In this document: positions 9,960 through 20,547 of the stretch, piece after piece
Numbering within the stretch: the stretch's first letter is position 1
Layout of the letters: every line of letters begins with the position of its first letter
Source of the DNA: Azorinus chamasolen
Taxonomy: Eukaryota; Mollusca; Bivalvia; Cardiida; Solecurtidae
DNA: 64,000 nucleotides
Reading direction: 5' to 3'
NCBI GenBank assembly: GCA_963576725.1
Contig: OY755247.1
Location: 13,768,534 to 13,832,533, forward strand
Notes under the pieces: model-generated
What the model was told of the DNA's origin: nothing
Seen by the model: the letters and a program-made list of their open reading frames with translations, nothing else
The model's database searches: none
Position numbers and translations under genes: made by a program

Positions 9960-10195
9960 CCCTTTCCCTTTTCTACATTTATTCCAAATTTCAATACCTG
10001 AATATTCTTGGAAAAATAGTTACAACGAAATATAAAAGATGGAACATTGTAGCCATTTTAGAAAGTAAAGAAACAGATCTATCAAATTTCACTAGCAAAC
10101 AGAGCAGACCTTGATCAGACGGCTCCTATAGGAGCCATCTGATCTAGGTCTACTGTTTGCAAATGTGTGAAAACATGTTTATATGAGGGAAAGGG
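9960..10195 (+). mobile_element. P1 MITE
   Basis: TTAA 9956-9959 and 10196-10199. Hairpin GCAGACCTTGATCAGACGGC / GCCATCTGATCTAGGTC around TCCTATAGGA. Confidence 0.85.
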
Positions 10196-10653
10196 TTAAT
10201 TTCTTCTTTTGTGTAGTCACTGCAGAAACATTTTTTTGAGTAATTTTTCCGACATACCAGCCAAATCCGACGGAGATTTCAAGTCCTGGCTCAAATTCTA
10301 TTAATTATCATTGAAAATAATGACATTTATCTGCATATGACTTTTTGAAAATTTGAGCATGACATTGTGTGCCAGTCCCATTGTTCATTATGATTCATTT
10401 TATTGTTTATTCCAAACGCGGTGTTTCTAGACTTTTTAGATTGATATTCACACCTTCTCAATCCCCTTTAGTAAATGTTTCGGAGCTCAGCCAGTTGGGC
10501 ATTATATCTACTAAAATATATGACTATAAGATTTCAGTATCATGTGACAGATCAGTACAGAACGTGACTATTGTACTAACACATCATCAGTAATCCCCGC
10601 GAAGGGCTCATTTTCTTGTATCACTGCTGTAGAAAAATAAATTGCACAATTAA

Positions 10654-10801
10654 CCTTTAGCCTGCTATGGGCGGATGAGTGAATACCTTTGCAAACTGTT
10701 TGACACCCTGACTGCATATTGGTAGATAAATTGATTATAGCTTGAATTTTGAAAATGTTGTAGGTGGAAAATTCTGTAGCATTCTTTAGCAGGCTAAAGG
10801 T
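10654..10801 (-). mobile_element. P8 MITE nested in T3
   Basis: TTAA 10650-10653 and 10802-10805. Ends CCTTTAGCCTGC / GCAGGCTAAAGG. The hairpin is collapsed to TTGCAAACTGTTTGAC. Confidence 0.75.
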
Positions 10802-10819
10802 TAACATTGTCTATAGTTA

Positions 10820-10889
10820 AAAATAGTCTGATCTGGGTCTATTCTGTTTGCAAAGTCACAGAAAGGCGTATTTATGGAGAAAAGGGTTA
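10820..10889 (+). repeat. P2 short-side fragment
   Basis: One hairpin arm (GTCTGATCTGGGTCTATTC) plus GGCGTATTTATGGAGAAAAG ending at TTAA. The long side is missing. Confidence 0.6.
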
Positions 10890-11261
10890 AGCTATCATTG
10901 ATACATGACAAACAAAAAAATTAAAACATACACATAATTATGCATCTACTAAAACAAGCAAATGTTACAAACATGTATGCATTATATATACATGTAGATT
11001 TTACGATAATGTTTAAAAAAAAGCCATATTGGCTTTGAACAAAAACGTTTCCTGCCATTATCAAAGAAAGTAATACAATGCTCTTCGAAAATTAAATCAC
11101 CTAATGCTATTGGATTTTCGAGCATCGTGATAATCCAAGGTGTTTGTTGATTGCCATAGGTCCTCTGCATATCGCCAATATACTATAGATATATTCATAC
11201 AAATTCAATAGTATTGAATGCACAAAGCATCAATGAAACTTAGAAACAAATGTCTTTTTAA

Positions 11262-11512
11262 CCCTTTTGCCGTGTTTATTACAAATTTCAATACCTACTG
11301 AATATTCATGGACAAAATATTTATAATGAGATATGGAAGGTGGAACATTGTAGCCATTTTATAAAGTATAGAAACAGATCTATCAAATTCCATTAGCATT
11401 CCATTAGCAAACGGAGCAAACCCTGATCAGATCTCCTATAGGACTGGAGCTGTCTTATCTGGGTCTACTCTGTTTGCAGATATGTGAAAACCCATTTATA
11501 TGAGGGAAAAGG
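11262..11512 (+). mobile_element. P1 MITE
   Basis: TTAA 11258-11261 and 11513-11516. Long side CAATACCTACTGAATATTCA. Hairpin GAGCAAACCCTGATCAGAT...GTCTTATCTGGGTCTACTC with a short insertion at the centre. Confidence 0.8.
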
Positions 11513-11525
11513 TTAACAGAAAAAT

Positions 11526-11600
11526 GTCCCCTCATCCAAGCTTTAGTGAAGGATGAGGGTAATTATTGGAGTATTATAGCCTTACATGCGCAAGCGATAG
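11526..11600 (+). mobile_element. DIRS terminal-repeat remnant
   Basis: CCCTCATCCAAGCTTTAGTG, GAAGGATGAGGG and ATTATTGGAGTA match the outer right end of the 43.6-48.7 kb DIRS element in reverse complement (also its internal region at 48326-48370). Similarity fades after about 11580. A scrap of a related element or an old terminal fragment. Confidence 0.55.
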
Positions 11601-11810
11601 GCTGTACGGAATAGGCAAGCCGATAGGCTGTACGGAACTGTAAACATTTATACCTGGTTATATTTATAAATTTGACAGCTTACAAAATTGTTACACCAAA
11701 TAAATCTTAACAGTTGCACTGTAGAGAAAAGAACTGATAAACTTTGCATTTAAGCATTGAACTTCTGATATCCTATGCAAACAATTTATATCCTTTGAAT
11801 GCTGATTTAA

Positions 11811-12064
11811 CACATTACTCGATAAATACACCTTTCTAGGCATTTGCAAACAGAGTAGACCCAGATCAGACGGCTCCTGTAGGAGCCATCTGATCAGTGT
11901 CTGCTCTGTTTGCCTGTGAAATATTATATATATGATATTATATATATGATTCTATAGTTTATATGATTCTATAGTTTCTGCCAAAAATTCCTTTGTCCGT
12001 TCGCTATTTAGAAAATTTAATTTAATCAATATTCATGATGTCATGATTTTTTTCCTAAATATTC
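11811..12064 (-). mobile_element. P2 MITE, right end cut
   Basis: TTAA 11807-11810. Hairpin GTAGACCCAGATCAGACGGC...ATCTGATCAGTGTCTGCTC. A short ATATTATATATATGAT duplication follows. CAATATTCATGATGTCATG and AAATATTCACGG mark the long side, which stops where a P11 module begins. Confidence 0.65.
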
Positions 12065-12130
12065 ACGGGACAATTCTAAAGAGTGGTCACAGGATAGGGT
12101 TTGGTGGAGAAAAAAAGGAGATACTCTTCA
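12062..12130 (+). repeat. P11 half-hairpin
   Basis: GACAATTCTAAAGAGTGGTC then GGGTTTGGTGGAGAAA: one arm of the palindromic module seen complete at 24985-25085. Confidence 0.55.
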
Positions 12131-12184
12131 AAGTGTTTAGATTTACGCATCTAAAGTCTGCACTGCCTGCAATGTCAAATACAC

Positions 12185-12365
12185 TCAATGCTGAATTTTC
12201 AAATGGACTATTCCAAAATTCACACAGGTCAAGCTAAAACTGTGACTATTCAAAGATTTTTTTAAGAAAAGTGCAGGTCGACCCTGATTAGAGGGCTCCT
12301 CTAGGAGCCCTTTCATCTGGGTCTACACTGTTTGCATTAGAGACATAAGGGACTCTTTTTCTGCA
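12185..12365 (+). mobile_element. P4 MITE, ends eroded
   Basis: CAATGCTGAATTTTCAAATG, AATTCACACAGGTCAAGC and the hairpin ACCCTGATTAGAGGGCTCC / GGAGCCCTTTCATCTGGGT match P4. Neither TTAA end is preserved. Confidence 0.6.
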
Positions 12366-12389
12366 CGGACATGGTCAATTCATACTGCT

Positions 12390-12656
12390 TTGACTCAACT
12401 GAAAATGACACCAGATCCATTCAATGTTGAGATTTTAAAGTATTGGTTCAGGTGTTTTTGCAAGCCTGTGCACAAAATTGAATTACAAACCAATCCATCA
12501 CATTCACATGGTCACATTTATTTTCCCCCTGATGCAAAAAAGAGCCGTTACAACAGGCAGAGTGATAACAACTGCTGGAAGCTGTCAACTCTTGGATTAA
12601 GTGTAACTTAAGACTGTTCTTGATGCATTTGTCAAATTTGGTTTGCGATACTGTTA
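12390..12656. other. stretch with no recognised feature
   Basis: A 73-codon open frame (12390-12611, plus) has no recognisable domain and no clear splice context. No repeat matched. Confidence 0.45.
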
Positions 12657-14060
12657 CAGTGAACCCTCATTATACCGGCATTCGTTACAATGACACCCTC
12701 GTTATACTGGCAGTATGCATTGAAAGAAAATTACCGTTAAGTGTTGGAAACAACCAGTGAATAAATGGGTACAATGCCAATAAGACAGGCGATCACTTAA
12801 TGCAGAACACAAGAAATGCAAAACGCTCCCTTTGAGAGCGTTTTGCACTTCTTGTGTTCTGCATTAAGCGTTCGACTGTTGGTACTAGTTTAAAACTGGC
12901 CATATGGTTCCTTTCATATTTAAACTTATAACAGCATGTGTGAACAGCATCCTCATTATACTGTAAAACAGGTTATATTCGCGTCATGATTATTTCGCGT
13001 AAATGTGATTTTGTATTAATTCGCGTCATGATGATTTCGCTACGGCGTCCATCTCGCTAAATTAACTTAACGGAAATAGACTCGTATAAAACTCTGCCGA
13101 ACGCTGTAAAAAGGGCAAAGAATAAATTTCTGCCGAATGTATGTAATTGCCGTCGGCAATTTAGGGGTTATCAATCGATAATTTATAGCATGTGTTATGG
13201 CCTGTATTTACCAGTACATGTATTCAATTTTGTATTTGTTTTGAGAACTTTACCGAAAACTCGGATGTATAGTACAGCGTGACACACCGGTCTACTGATG
13301 AAATGGTGGAAATGTAAGCAACAAAGTTACTACTCATTTATGACTTCGGGGTCTTATTTGGATCAAAACTGTCTGCAAAAGAAATGGTTATCACGATTTG
13401 TCCATTATGAGGCTAAAGGTTAAATCAGTGCCCCTATTGAGACTTGGACGGTAAACGTGTGAAAACAAATTGACAAGTTTGTGTATATGTGTTGATCTGT
13501 TAAACGCTGCTTGGCATAAGCCGGTATTTAATAGTCAAAATGTGTGAATTGTTTTTCACAAACACAACGAGTCAAACCTGTTTCAAAATTCCGTAACTGT
13601 ACAAAAACAACCAGATGTTATTTATGACAATTTACCACTTGCCGTACATGTATACATGTATGTATATAAGAGTTACTTCCCTTTTCACAGAGATCAATGA
13701 AGAAGAGAAACATTCTTCCATTTATCGGTCTGTATTTTGTATTTAAACACTTTTTTGTTTACTTAACAAAATATATGGAAGCAATACACTTCATCCAACA
13801 TTTGTGTTGAACGAAGAATGTTATTAATGCAGAAAACACATGGACGACGACGTGATAAATCTGACCATATTCCGGATATACCGATTTCGGACGTTACTCC
13901 TTTTTATACTTGTTACTGATTTATTAGCGAAGATATTGAATTCGCGGGGCAACGCATTCGCGAATTAGCGCGAAATATATATTGTCGCTAATAAAACCTG
14001 TTTTACAGTACCAGCAAAATGTCTGGAAACAAACACCTCCATTGTAATGAGGGTTCACTG
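12657..14060 (+). mobile_element. T2 element interrupted by T7
   Basis: Termini CAGTGAACCCTCATTATACC / GTAATGAGGGTTCACTG with flanking TA. The internal hairpin (about 12795-12870) has arms GCTTAATGCAGAACACAAGA / TCTTGTGTTCTGCATTAAGC. Its second copy (63481-63855) lacks the T7 insertion. Without T7 it is about 354 bp. Confidence 0.85.
12961..14008 (+). mobile_element. T7 element, copy 1, nested in T2
   Basis: 1048 bp with termini CTGTAAAACAGGTT / AACCTGTTTTACAG and TA on both sides. Subterminal sequence is rich in TTCGCG-type CpG motifs at both ends (TTCGCGTCATGATTATTTCG; AGCGCGAAATATATATTGTC). No transposase ORF. A copy in opposite orientation lies at 61760-62801. Confidence 0.85.
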
Positions 14061-14145
14061 TAGTATATTTGTAATTCCTGAAGAATTGTTCACACATTAA
14101 GATTATGCCTTCTTGTTGTGTAAATATTAATTAAACTTGACTTAA

Positions 14146-14382
14146 CCTTTTCCTTCATATAAACACATTTTCATGCATATGCAAACAGAGTATAGACCAA
14201 GATCAAATGGCTCCTATAGAAGCGGTCTGATCAGGGTCTGCTCCATTTGCTAATGGAATTTGATATAATATAATGTTTCTTTACTTTCTAAAATGGCTAC
14301 AATGTTCCACCTTCCATATTTCATTATAACTATTTTGTCCAGTAGGTATTGAAATTTGGAATAAATTTAGAACAGGAAAAGG
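14146..14382 (-). mobile_element. P1 MITE
   Basis: TTAA 14142-14145; right end AACAGGAAAAGGG followed by TCCA instead of TTAA. Hairpin TATAGACCAAGATCAAATGG...GGTCTGATCAGGGTCTGCTC. Confidence 0.8.
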
Positions 14383-14401
14383 GTCCACTTTTCTATTTTA
14401 A

Positions 14402-14610
14402 CCCTTTCCCTGTTCTGTTTATTCCAGATTGCATTACCTACTGAATATTCATGGACAAAATAGAATGAAATAATGGAAGTTGGAACATTGTAGCTATTTC
14501 AGAAAGTACAGAAACAGATCTATCAAATTCCATTAGCAAACAGAGCAGACCCTGATCTGGGTCTACTCTGTTTGCAAATGTGTGAAAATGCATTTATATG
14601 AGGAAAATGG
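14402..14610 (+). mobile_element. P1 MITE, hairpin centre deleted
   Basis: TTAA 14398-14401 and 14611-14614. The hairpin collapses to GCAGACCCTGATCTGGGTCT, losing the GCTCC centre while keeping the T/T arm asymmetry. Confidence 0.8.
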
Positions 14611-14614
14611 TTAA

Positions 14615-14819
14615 ACATTCTTTATTATTAGGTTTTCAGTGCTACAGCTGGCCTTTCCAAACAGCTTCCTGATGAGATGCTAGGTTTGCCATTATATACC
14701 TGATATAGTAAATTTAATTTTTCACAACATAACACCAATCCACTTTGAAACATCAACATTCCAAGGATTGAGCTTCTTTTGGTAACAAACTAGCGTACTG
14801 TACCATTAGTTTGAGATGG
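14615..14819. other. stretch with no recognised feature
   Basis: AT-rich sequence between MITEs; nothing recognised beyond a CTTCCTGATGAGATGC scrap like a P5 hairpin arm. Confidence 0.4.
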
Positions 14820-14823
14820 TTAA

Positions 14824-15020
14824 CCCTTTCCCTGTTCAATATTCATGTAAGAAATAATGACACCATGAATTTAATTATTACCTGAATTTTTACATTGTAA
14901 ACTTTTCAAGGGAATTGGTTACTTTGAGAGATACTGAAGAATCAGATCAATTGTGTCAAAAGCAAACAGAACAGACCCTGATCTTGATTTATTCCGTTTG
15001 CAAATCCATGATAATGGGGG
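14824..15020 (+). mobile_element. P2 MITE
   Basis: TTAA 14820-14823 and 15021-15024. Left CCCTTTCCCTGTTCAATATT then P2 sequence ATGTAAGAAATAATGACACC. Shortened hairpin GAACAGACCCTGATCTTG. Confidence 0.75.
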
Positions 15021-15024
15021 TTAA

Positions 15025-15268
15025 CCCTTTTCTCAATGAATATTCATGTAAGAAATAATGACATTATGAGTATTAATTAGATCAATTTGTTATAACAGCA
15101 CTTCCAACATATAAATTTTTGGCCAATGCAGAAACTGAAGAATCATATATAATTTATATTATATCATAATTAGCAAACAGAGCAGACCCTGATAGGAGCC
15201 TATAGGAGCCGTCTAATCTGGGTCTACTCTTGTTTGTAAAGGCATAGAAAGGCGTATCTATGGAGATG
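15025..15268 (+). mobile_element. P2 MITE sharing its left TTAA
   Basis: Begins at the same TTAA (15021-15024) that ends the previous MITE. Hairpin GCAGACCCTGATAGG...GTCTAATCTGGGTCTACTC. Right end GGCGTATCTATGGAGATGG has drifted. Confidence 0.75.
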
Positions 15269-15450
15269 GTTGACCTTTATTCCATGATTGTATATTCACG
15301 TAAGAAATATTGACATCATAAATAGAAAATAATGTGGATATTAATAATGGCAATTTTAGCCATTGTATAAACTGGAGAATAAATTAATTTTGGATTTCAG
15401 AAACAAACACAGCGGACTCTGATAACAGGGGTCCTATAGGAGTTTTTTAT
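15269..15450 (+). mobile_element. P2 MITE, right-truncated
   Basis: Third head-to-tail member: CTTTATTCCATGATTGTATA, CACGTAAGAAATATTGACAT and a single hairpin arm CAGCGGACTCTGATAAC, then an abrupt end near 15450. Confidence 0.6.
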
Positions 15451-16087
15451 TTTCTGGTCCGACGAGAGTCTACCAATCTATAAGTTGTTAGTGTAAGTCG
15501 AACTACCTGTTGGACAGGCACTAAGACAAACTTTCACACCTTCCAATCAACTTGAGAACTAGGCTGTCACCTCGACGCTCAAATGATATCTGATCTTTGC
15601 AATCTGTCAAAACGATGCTGTTAACCGCCATTGTTGTTATCATTAATAGCCAAACTTATAATTAAACGAAATAACATATGACGGATTGCATATTACACAA
15701 GCAGATTACGGGCGAGTGTGAGCATCGGCTCCGTTAGACTAAATGTTGGTTGAACTGTCTCCGGTTAGAGGAAATGGCGTCAGTTTAGTGTTTATGGTCA
15801 GACAACAATAATTGTAGTAACTAAAGTTGAACTAAAGAGGAACTAAAACCAAATTTCGACCAGCTTGCGTTCGAACAGCGACCGTAGTTACCATTGGTTA
15901 ATTGTGGAACTCGCTCTATGCTTTGCCATGGTTAATCAATGTTTTGCATGGTGTGTATAAAATGCATGTTCGGTATGACATTATCATTCAAGCTTTTACT
16001 TTTATATGTTCTTAGTGATTTCATTACATTAAGTTGATTTATGAAATGAAATGTTGTTCCATATCCTTGTATTATCTATTTATTCAA
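15451..16087. other. non-repetitive stretch without recognised gene
   Basis: About 640 bp with some CpG content and no MITE signature. Both strands were read for long frames, motifs and splice-flanked exons; nothing convincing was seen. It could be old unique sequence or an unrecognised repeat. Confidence 0.5.
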
Positions 16088-16089
16088 TA

Positions 16090-17153
16090 CACTGGAGACC
16101 CGTTACAACGCGGTGGTCCGGGGACATAAAATTCAACCCGCGTTATATACGGAACCGCGTTGTAACGAGTTTTTTTTTTATCTGGGTACTTACATAAACC
16201 CCCATCTTCCTAAAATAAACTAATTTCGAACGAAACTGACTTGTTTACTTTGTTTCCCCACCCACTCACATAGCTCTTTCAAATTCTGTTAGCAAACAGA
16301 GTAGACCCTGATCAGACGGCTCCTTTAAGAGCCGTCTGATCTGGGTCTACTCTGTTTGCAAATGCGTGAAAACACGTTTGTATGAGGGAAAGGGTTATAC
16401 AAAATTACAAATAAAATCGTGTATGTTTTCAAACAACCAAGTATATTTCATAATACAAGCCTGTTGAAGGGATGTAATTGCCTCTGGGCCTGTCAAACCC
16501 CTAATCCGATTAAACCTGCTGTGTAAAACAATAAACATGGCTGTCACTGTTTTCAGAAAATGAAAGGTCACATGTGATGTCGCGTGTGATTTGTTGGGGT
16601 TTTAAATTTCATTTGATTGGTCAAAGGGTACACACCCTTTTCTGTATTAGCATATAACCTCCAACCCTGCAGTTAGGGGTTTAGATTTCTAATGATGTTT
16701 GTTTTTCATAATTAAAGCGCGAACTTTTGTGGCTTTGACAGTGAAAAAATTCAGTACATGCGTATCTCAATTATACACACAATTAATTTGTAACGAAAGT
16801 TATGCAGTTAAGATTTTACTGGTTCCCGTGCTATAAGGGCATCATGCTCATAGTACGAACCGGTAATCAGCTGTGTGTATTACATTCATGGCGGCATATA
16901 TAAGAGTTGACAGTTGTCAGTTTTTCACACGTAAGATTGTCTTCAATTGTTTATATAGGGACCGATGTTTGTTTTTATCCTTTAGCCTGCTGCGGGCGGA
17001 TAAGTTTACCTAAGTTTATTTTATGTTTCATTGCGATATTCAATCATATTACTAAAAATGAGGTATTTACAAAAAAAAATTCGGGGACACAGACGACCCG
17101 CGTTATATCGAATACCGCGGTAAAACGGTCCGCGTTATAACGGATCTCCAGTG
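16090..17153 (+). mobile_element. T6 element
   Basis: 1064 bp. Termini CACTGGAGACCCGTTACAAC and, inverted, CACTGGAGATCCGTTATAAC. TA at 16088-16089 and 17154-17155. Both ends continue with CCGCGTTATA motifs. No transposase ORF; pogo/Tigger-like by termini and target. A P1 fragment is inside. Confidence 0.8.
16268..16397 (+). mobile_element. P1 fragment inside T6
   Basis: CTTTCAAATTCTGTTAGCAA, the hairpin GTAGACCCTGATCAGACGGC / GCCGTCTGATCTGGGTC and the short end ATGAGGGAAAGGGTTA. The outer long side is missing. Confidence 0.65.
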
Positions 17154-17279
17154 TACCAGTAATTCAGTAAACTTGTATCATACGCGCACACTGCATGAAG
17201 AGCTCGTTAATTAATTAATTAATTTTGAAGGTCCCTTGAAATTGGAGATGATGAGAGTAGACTGTATATGAAATATTAA

Positions 17280-17490
17280 CCATAGATACTTTTGCAAAAA
17301 GAGCAGACCCAGATCAGAAGGCTCCTGTACAGGTTGTGTGATCTAGGTCTGCTCTGTTCGCTATAGAATAGTTCAAATATTATTCTACAGTATCTTCAAT
17401 GCATTCGTTGTACCATTATAATCAGTGTGCTAATTAATATTCATGATGTCATTTTTTTTGCTCTTATATCAATATTCATGAGGTAAAGGA
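17280..17490 (-). mobile_element. P2 MITE
   Basis: TTAA 17276-17279 and 17491-17494. Hairpin GCAGACCCAGATCAGAAGGC...GTGATCTAGGTCTGCTCTG is one of few copies that do not show the usual arm mismatch. Right end TTCATGAGGTAAAGGA. Confidence 0.7.
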
Positions 17491-17611
17491 TTAATATTCA
17501 TGTAAGATTATGACATATCATTTATTTTAAACCCCCGTCATACGTAGCCACATTGCCACTGCGATTCCACGGCATTGCTAAATTTTCCAGAGTGCTGTGA
17601 GATCACAGGAA

Positions 17612-18228
17612 GAATTGACATATTTCCTGAAGATGGCATGTCATGGTGTATTTCCTGAAGATGGCCATGTCATGGCGTATTTCCTGAAGATGGCCATGTC
17701 ATGGCGTATTTCCTGAAGATGGCCATGTCATGGCGTATTTCCTGAAGATGGCCATGTCATGGCGTATTTCCTGAAGATGGCCATGTCATGGCGTATTTCC
17801 TGAAGATGGCCATGTCATGGCGTATTTCCTGAAGATGGCCATGTCATGGCGTATTTCCTGAAGATGGCCATGTCATGGCGTATTTCCTGAAGATGGCCAT
17901 GTCATGGCGTATTTCCTGAAGATGGCCATGTCATGGCGTATTTCCTGAAGATGGCCATGTCATGGCGTATTTCCTGAAGATGGCCATGTCATGGCGTATT
18001 TCCTGAAGATGGCCATGTCATGGCGTATTTCCTGAAGATGGCCATGTCATGGCGTATTTCCTGAAGATGGCCATGTCATGGCGTATTTCCTGAAGATGGC
18101 CATGTCATGGCGTATTTCCTGAAGATGGCCATGTCATGGCGTATTTCCTGAAGATGGCCATGTCATGGCGTATTTCCTGAAGATGGCCATGTCATGGCGT
18201 ATTTCCTGAAGATGGCCATGTCATGGCA
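17612..18228 (+). repeat. 29-bp satellite, about 21 units
   Basis: Unit starts GTATTTCCTGAAGATGGCCA and ends TGTCATGGC. All units but the first (a 1-bp deletion and a T variant) look identical, so the array is recent or homogenised. The unit holds the palindromes TGGCCA and CATG. 29 bp is not a multiple of 3, so every frame meets a TGA. Confidence 0.95.
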
Positions 18229-18775
18229 TTCTCACGGCAACCTAGGCATTTCTATAGAGCTCCAATGGCATTCTACCATGTTCCTACAGAGTTCTAGTCG
18301 GCGGCTGTCTGTGCTCTCACGGCACTTCTACTGCATGCATCGAAATGTCAAGGTGCGCACACTGCCTGTGCACTGTACTTTCACGGTGCTCTTACTACGC
18401 TGATTGAAGACATTGAAGACGTTTGTTTGCACTATCTATAACAAGAGCCCCGTGTGTCGGAGCATTATACGCCCGAAGTATGTGCCGTCTTAACATGTAC
18501 AATATCACTGTGACCTTGACCTTTGACTCAACTGGCCTCAAAATCAATAGGGGTCATCTACTGGCCATGACCAACCTTCCTACTAAGTATGAAGACAGCA
18601 CACCTAATCAAGTTATTGAACAGACATGTTTTTTGAGTGGTCACTGTGACCTTGACCTTTGACTGACTGACCTCAAAATTAATAGGGGTAATCTACTTGC
18701 CATGACCAACCTTCCTACTAAGTATAAAGACAGCACACCTCTAATACTTATTAAGTTGAGGACAAGATGTTTTAG

Positions 18776-18964
18776 TTGAATGTTAGATCAGCAACAAACG
18801 GAGAACTGAAAGTGCCCAAACCTAAGACAGAGTTTTTTTGCAAGTCTCTATCATACTCTGGACCAAAACTTTGGAATACCCTTCCAATTCTGATAAGAAA
18901 CTCTGATACTCTGAGTACCTTTAAAAAATCATATCTTCAGTGGAAGTTCTCTTGTAATGCCTAA
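18776..18964 (+). pseudogene. LINE ORF2 C-terminal fragment
   Basis: The last 62 codons of a non-LTR retrotransposon polyprotein, with no start of their own: a stop lies just upstream and the frame begins at the 5' truncation point. The residues VPKPKTEFF, SYSGPKLWNTLP and STFKKSY match the conserved tail found after the reverse transcriptase domain in many LINE proteins of invertebrates. The reverse transcriptase and endonuclease are absent, so the fragment cannot act. The clade is not assigned. Read from family resemblance only; a protein search would settle it. Confidence 0.7.
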
Positions 18965-19015
18965 ATGTTTATGATGTATATATGTATAATTTTTTCCCCT
19001 CATTATTTGTGTTAA

Positions 19016-19255
19016 CTCTTTCCCTGTTCTATGTTTATTCCAAATTTCAATATTCACTGAATATTGATAGGAAAAAAACCCCAGTTATAATGAAATATGG
19101 AAGGTGGAACATTGTAGCCATTTAAGAAAGTAAAGACATTCAAACTCTACTAGCAGACAGAGCAGGCCATGATCAGATGGCTCCTACAGGAGTTGTCTGA
19201 TCTGGGTCTAGTCTGTTTGCAAATGTGTGAAAGTGCATTTATATGAAGGAAAGGG
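19016..19255 (+). mobile_element. P1 MITE nested in LINE tail
   Basis: TTAA 19012-19015 and 19256-19259. Hairpin GCAGGCCATGATCAGATGGC...GTCTGATCTGGGTCTAGTC. Innermost level of the five-level nest. Confidence 0.85.
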
Positions 19256-19589
19256 TTAACTAATTTTTGAATGCTATTCTGTGTATAATGTATAATTTCT
19301 AAACTTTTGTTCTTCTAGATCTATGTATGTTTATATATATATATAAAATATATTTAGGCCCACATGGAAGATTGGGCTTACCTAAATGTGTAGCCTCATT
19401 AAATAAAGTCATTATTATTATTATAATGTCACCATGACCTTGACCTTTGACAAACTGACCTCAAAATCATTAGGGGTCATCTACTAGCCATGATCAACCT
19501 TCCTATTAAGTATGAAGACAGCACACCCAATAGTTGTCAAGTTACTGAGCAGACAAAGATGTGGCTAACGGATGGATGGACAGACAGGC

Positions 19590-19632
<43 letters not shown>

Positions 19633-20547
19633 TGGACAAGCGCCTTACCATAATATAACCTGAGTCACCTTCGGGTGTATAAAAATGATAGTGACCATGC
19701 AGCAACCCTTTGCCTCAGTCCAGCCATGGTTGAGCCCAAAGCCTTTTATGCTTTCTACACCTTGGGGCCCTTCTTCATCGTCATTCCAGAATGAGATAAA
19801 CAATATCTGCATCATCCTGGACCTGAATATAGGCAAGCAGTAGCCCTGCTTGCTGTCATGCATCAGTCATGATGAAATGAAAGTTCATTTGCATATTTCA
19901 TTCATTTAAACTACATTGTTGGGTTGGATTATTGTCATGCAAATGCTAATGGACGTGGTAGAAGTGCATTGGGAGCTCCATGGTAACAGAAAAAATAACA
20001 TTGTGCAAGTGCGTAGTCTCACCTTATAAGTGCAGTAGAGATGCAGTGCCATCTCAGAGAATGCAGTATAATCGCCATGGAAGCACCACTGATAACCACT
20101 ATGCTTGTGCGCACTAGTGGCACTTCTGCGGCATTGCAGGAGACCTCACTGCGCTGCTACAGCGATCCTGCTGTGCTCTTATCAGAATGTCGCACAACAG
20201 TATTTGTTTGTGCATGCTCAAAATGTGCAATGTTGCTTGTCATTCTATGCAATTCCATCACATTTATTGGTGATGCAACTGCGATGCTGCAATGGTGCTT
20301 GAGATTCCACTGTGAACAGTTCAGAATTCTTCGATGCCATGGGATCACCGTGAGAATGCGGCCCTAGTGCGACAGGGGGTTTAACTAGATCAATTTTTAT
20401 AATGGCATAAGAACACAGGACATAAAATGTTTGGTTTAGGCAGAAACTAGGTCTACTCTGTTTGTAAAGGAGTGAAAGGCATTTACATGAAGGAAAGGAT
20501 TAGGCTGAAAATATGTTTCAATGGCAAATTAAAAGTACAGCTCTTAA

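Larger units (their letters stand above)
10206..11186 (+). mobile_element. T3 element, copy 3 (degraded)
   Basis: Shares with the other T3 copies TTTTTCCGACATACC, TCCTGGCTCAAATTCTATTA, CACCTTCTCAATC and the right end TTCGAGCATCGTGATAATCC...ATCGCCAATATACTATA. The left terminus is lost. A P8 MITE and a P2 fragment are inserted inside. Confidence 0.65.
18772..19426 (+). mobile_element. non-LTR retrotransposon 3' end
   Basis: A 5'-truncated insertion. It holds the ORF2 C-terminus (next entry), a 3' UTR ending GCCCACATGGAAGATTGGGC then CCTCATTAAATAAAGTC, and a terminal ATT microsatellite (about 19413-19426). The host pearl-like element resumes at once with GTCACCATGACCTTGACC. A P1 MITE interrupts the 3' UTR. 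Confidence 0.7.
18441..19682 (+). mobile_element. pearl-like element
   Basis: 5' end ACAAGAGCCCCGTGTGTCGG with ATTATACGCCCGAAG. Core units contain TGACCTTGACCTTTGAC and CTACTGGCCATGACCAACC. GACA microsatellite at about 19567-19633, then a 3' ACCTTCGGGTGTATAA terminus pairing with the 5' TACGCCCGAAG. Interrupted by a LINE tail. Confidence 0.75.
17531..20380 (+). mobile_element. TTAA element with ACCCCC ends
   Basis: Flanked by TTAA (17527-17530, 20381-20384). Ends ACCCCCGTCATACGTAGC and, inverted, ACCCCCTGTCGCACTAGG share only the outer bases. The interior at both ends has similar short motifs (GCCACATTGCCACTGCGATT, GCATTGCAGG). It contains a 29-bp satellite and a pearl-like element. No transposase. 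A 108-codon open frame at 20041-20367 has no domain and is not called a gene. Confidence 0.55.
17495..20501 (+). mobile_element. P2 MITE split by a 2.85-kb insertion
   Basis: The left 36 bp (TATTCATGTAAGATTATGAC) share TTAA 17491-17494 with the preceding MITE. After the insertion P2 resumes with TAGATCAATTTTTATAATGG, GGCAGAAACTAGGTCTACTC and GAAGGAAAGGATTA. Outermost level of the five-level nest. Confidence 0.65.

Noticed and set aside
20041..20367. 108-codon cysteine-rich open frame
   Set aside because: Lies in the right arm of a TTAA element, overlaps open frames on both strands, and has no signal or domain that can be supported.
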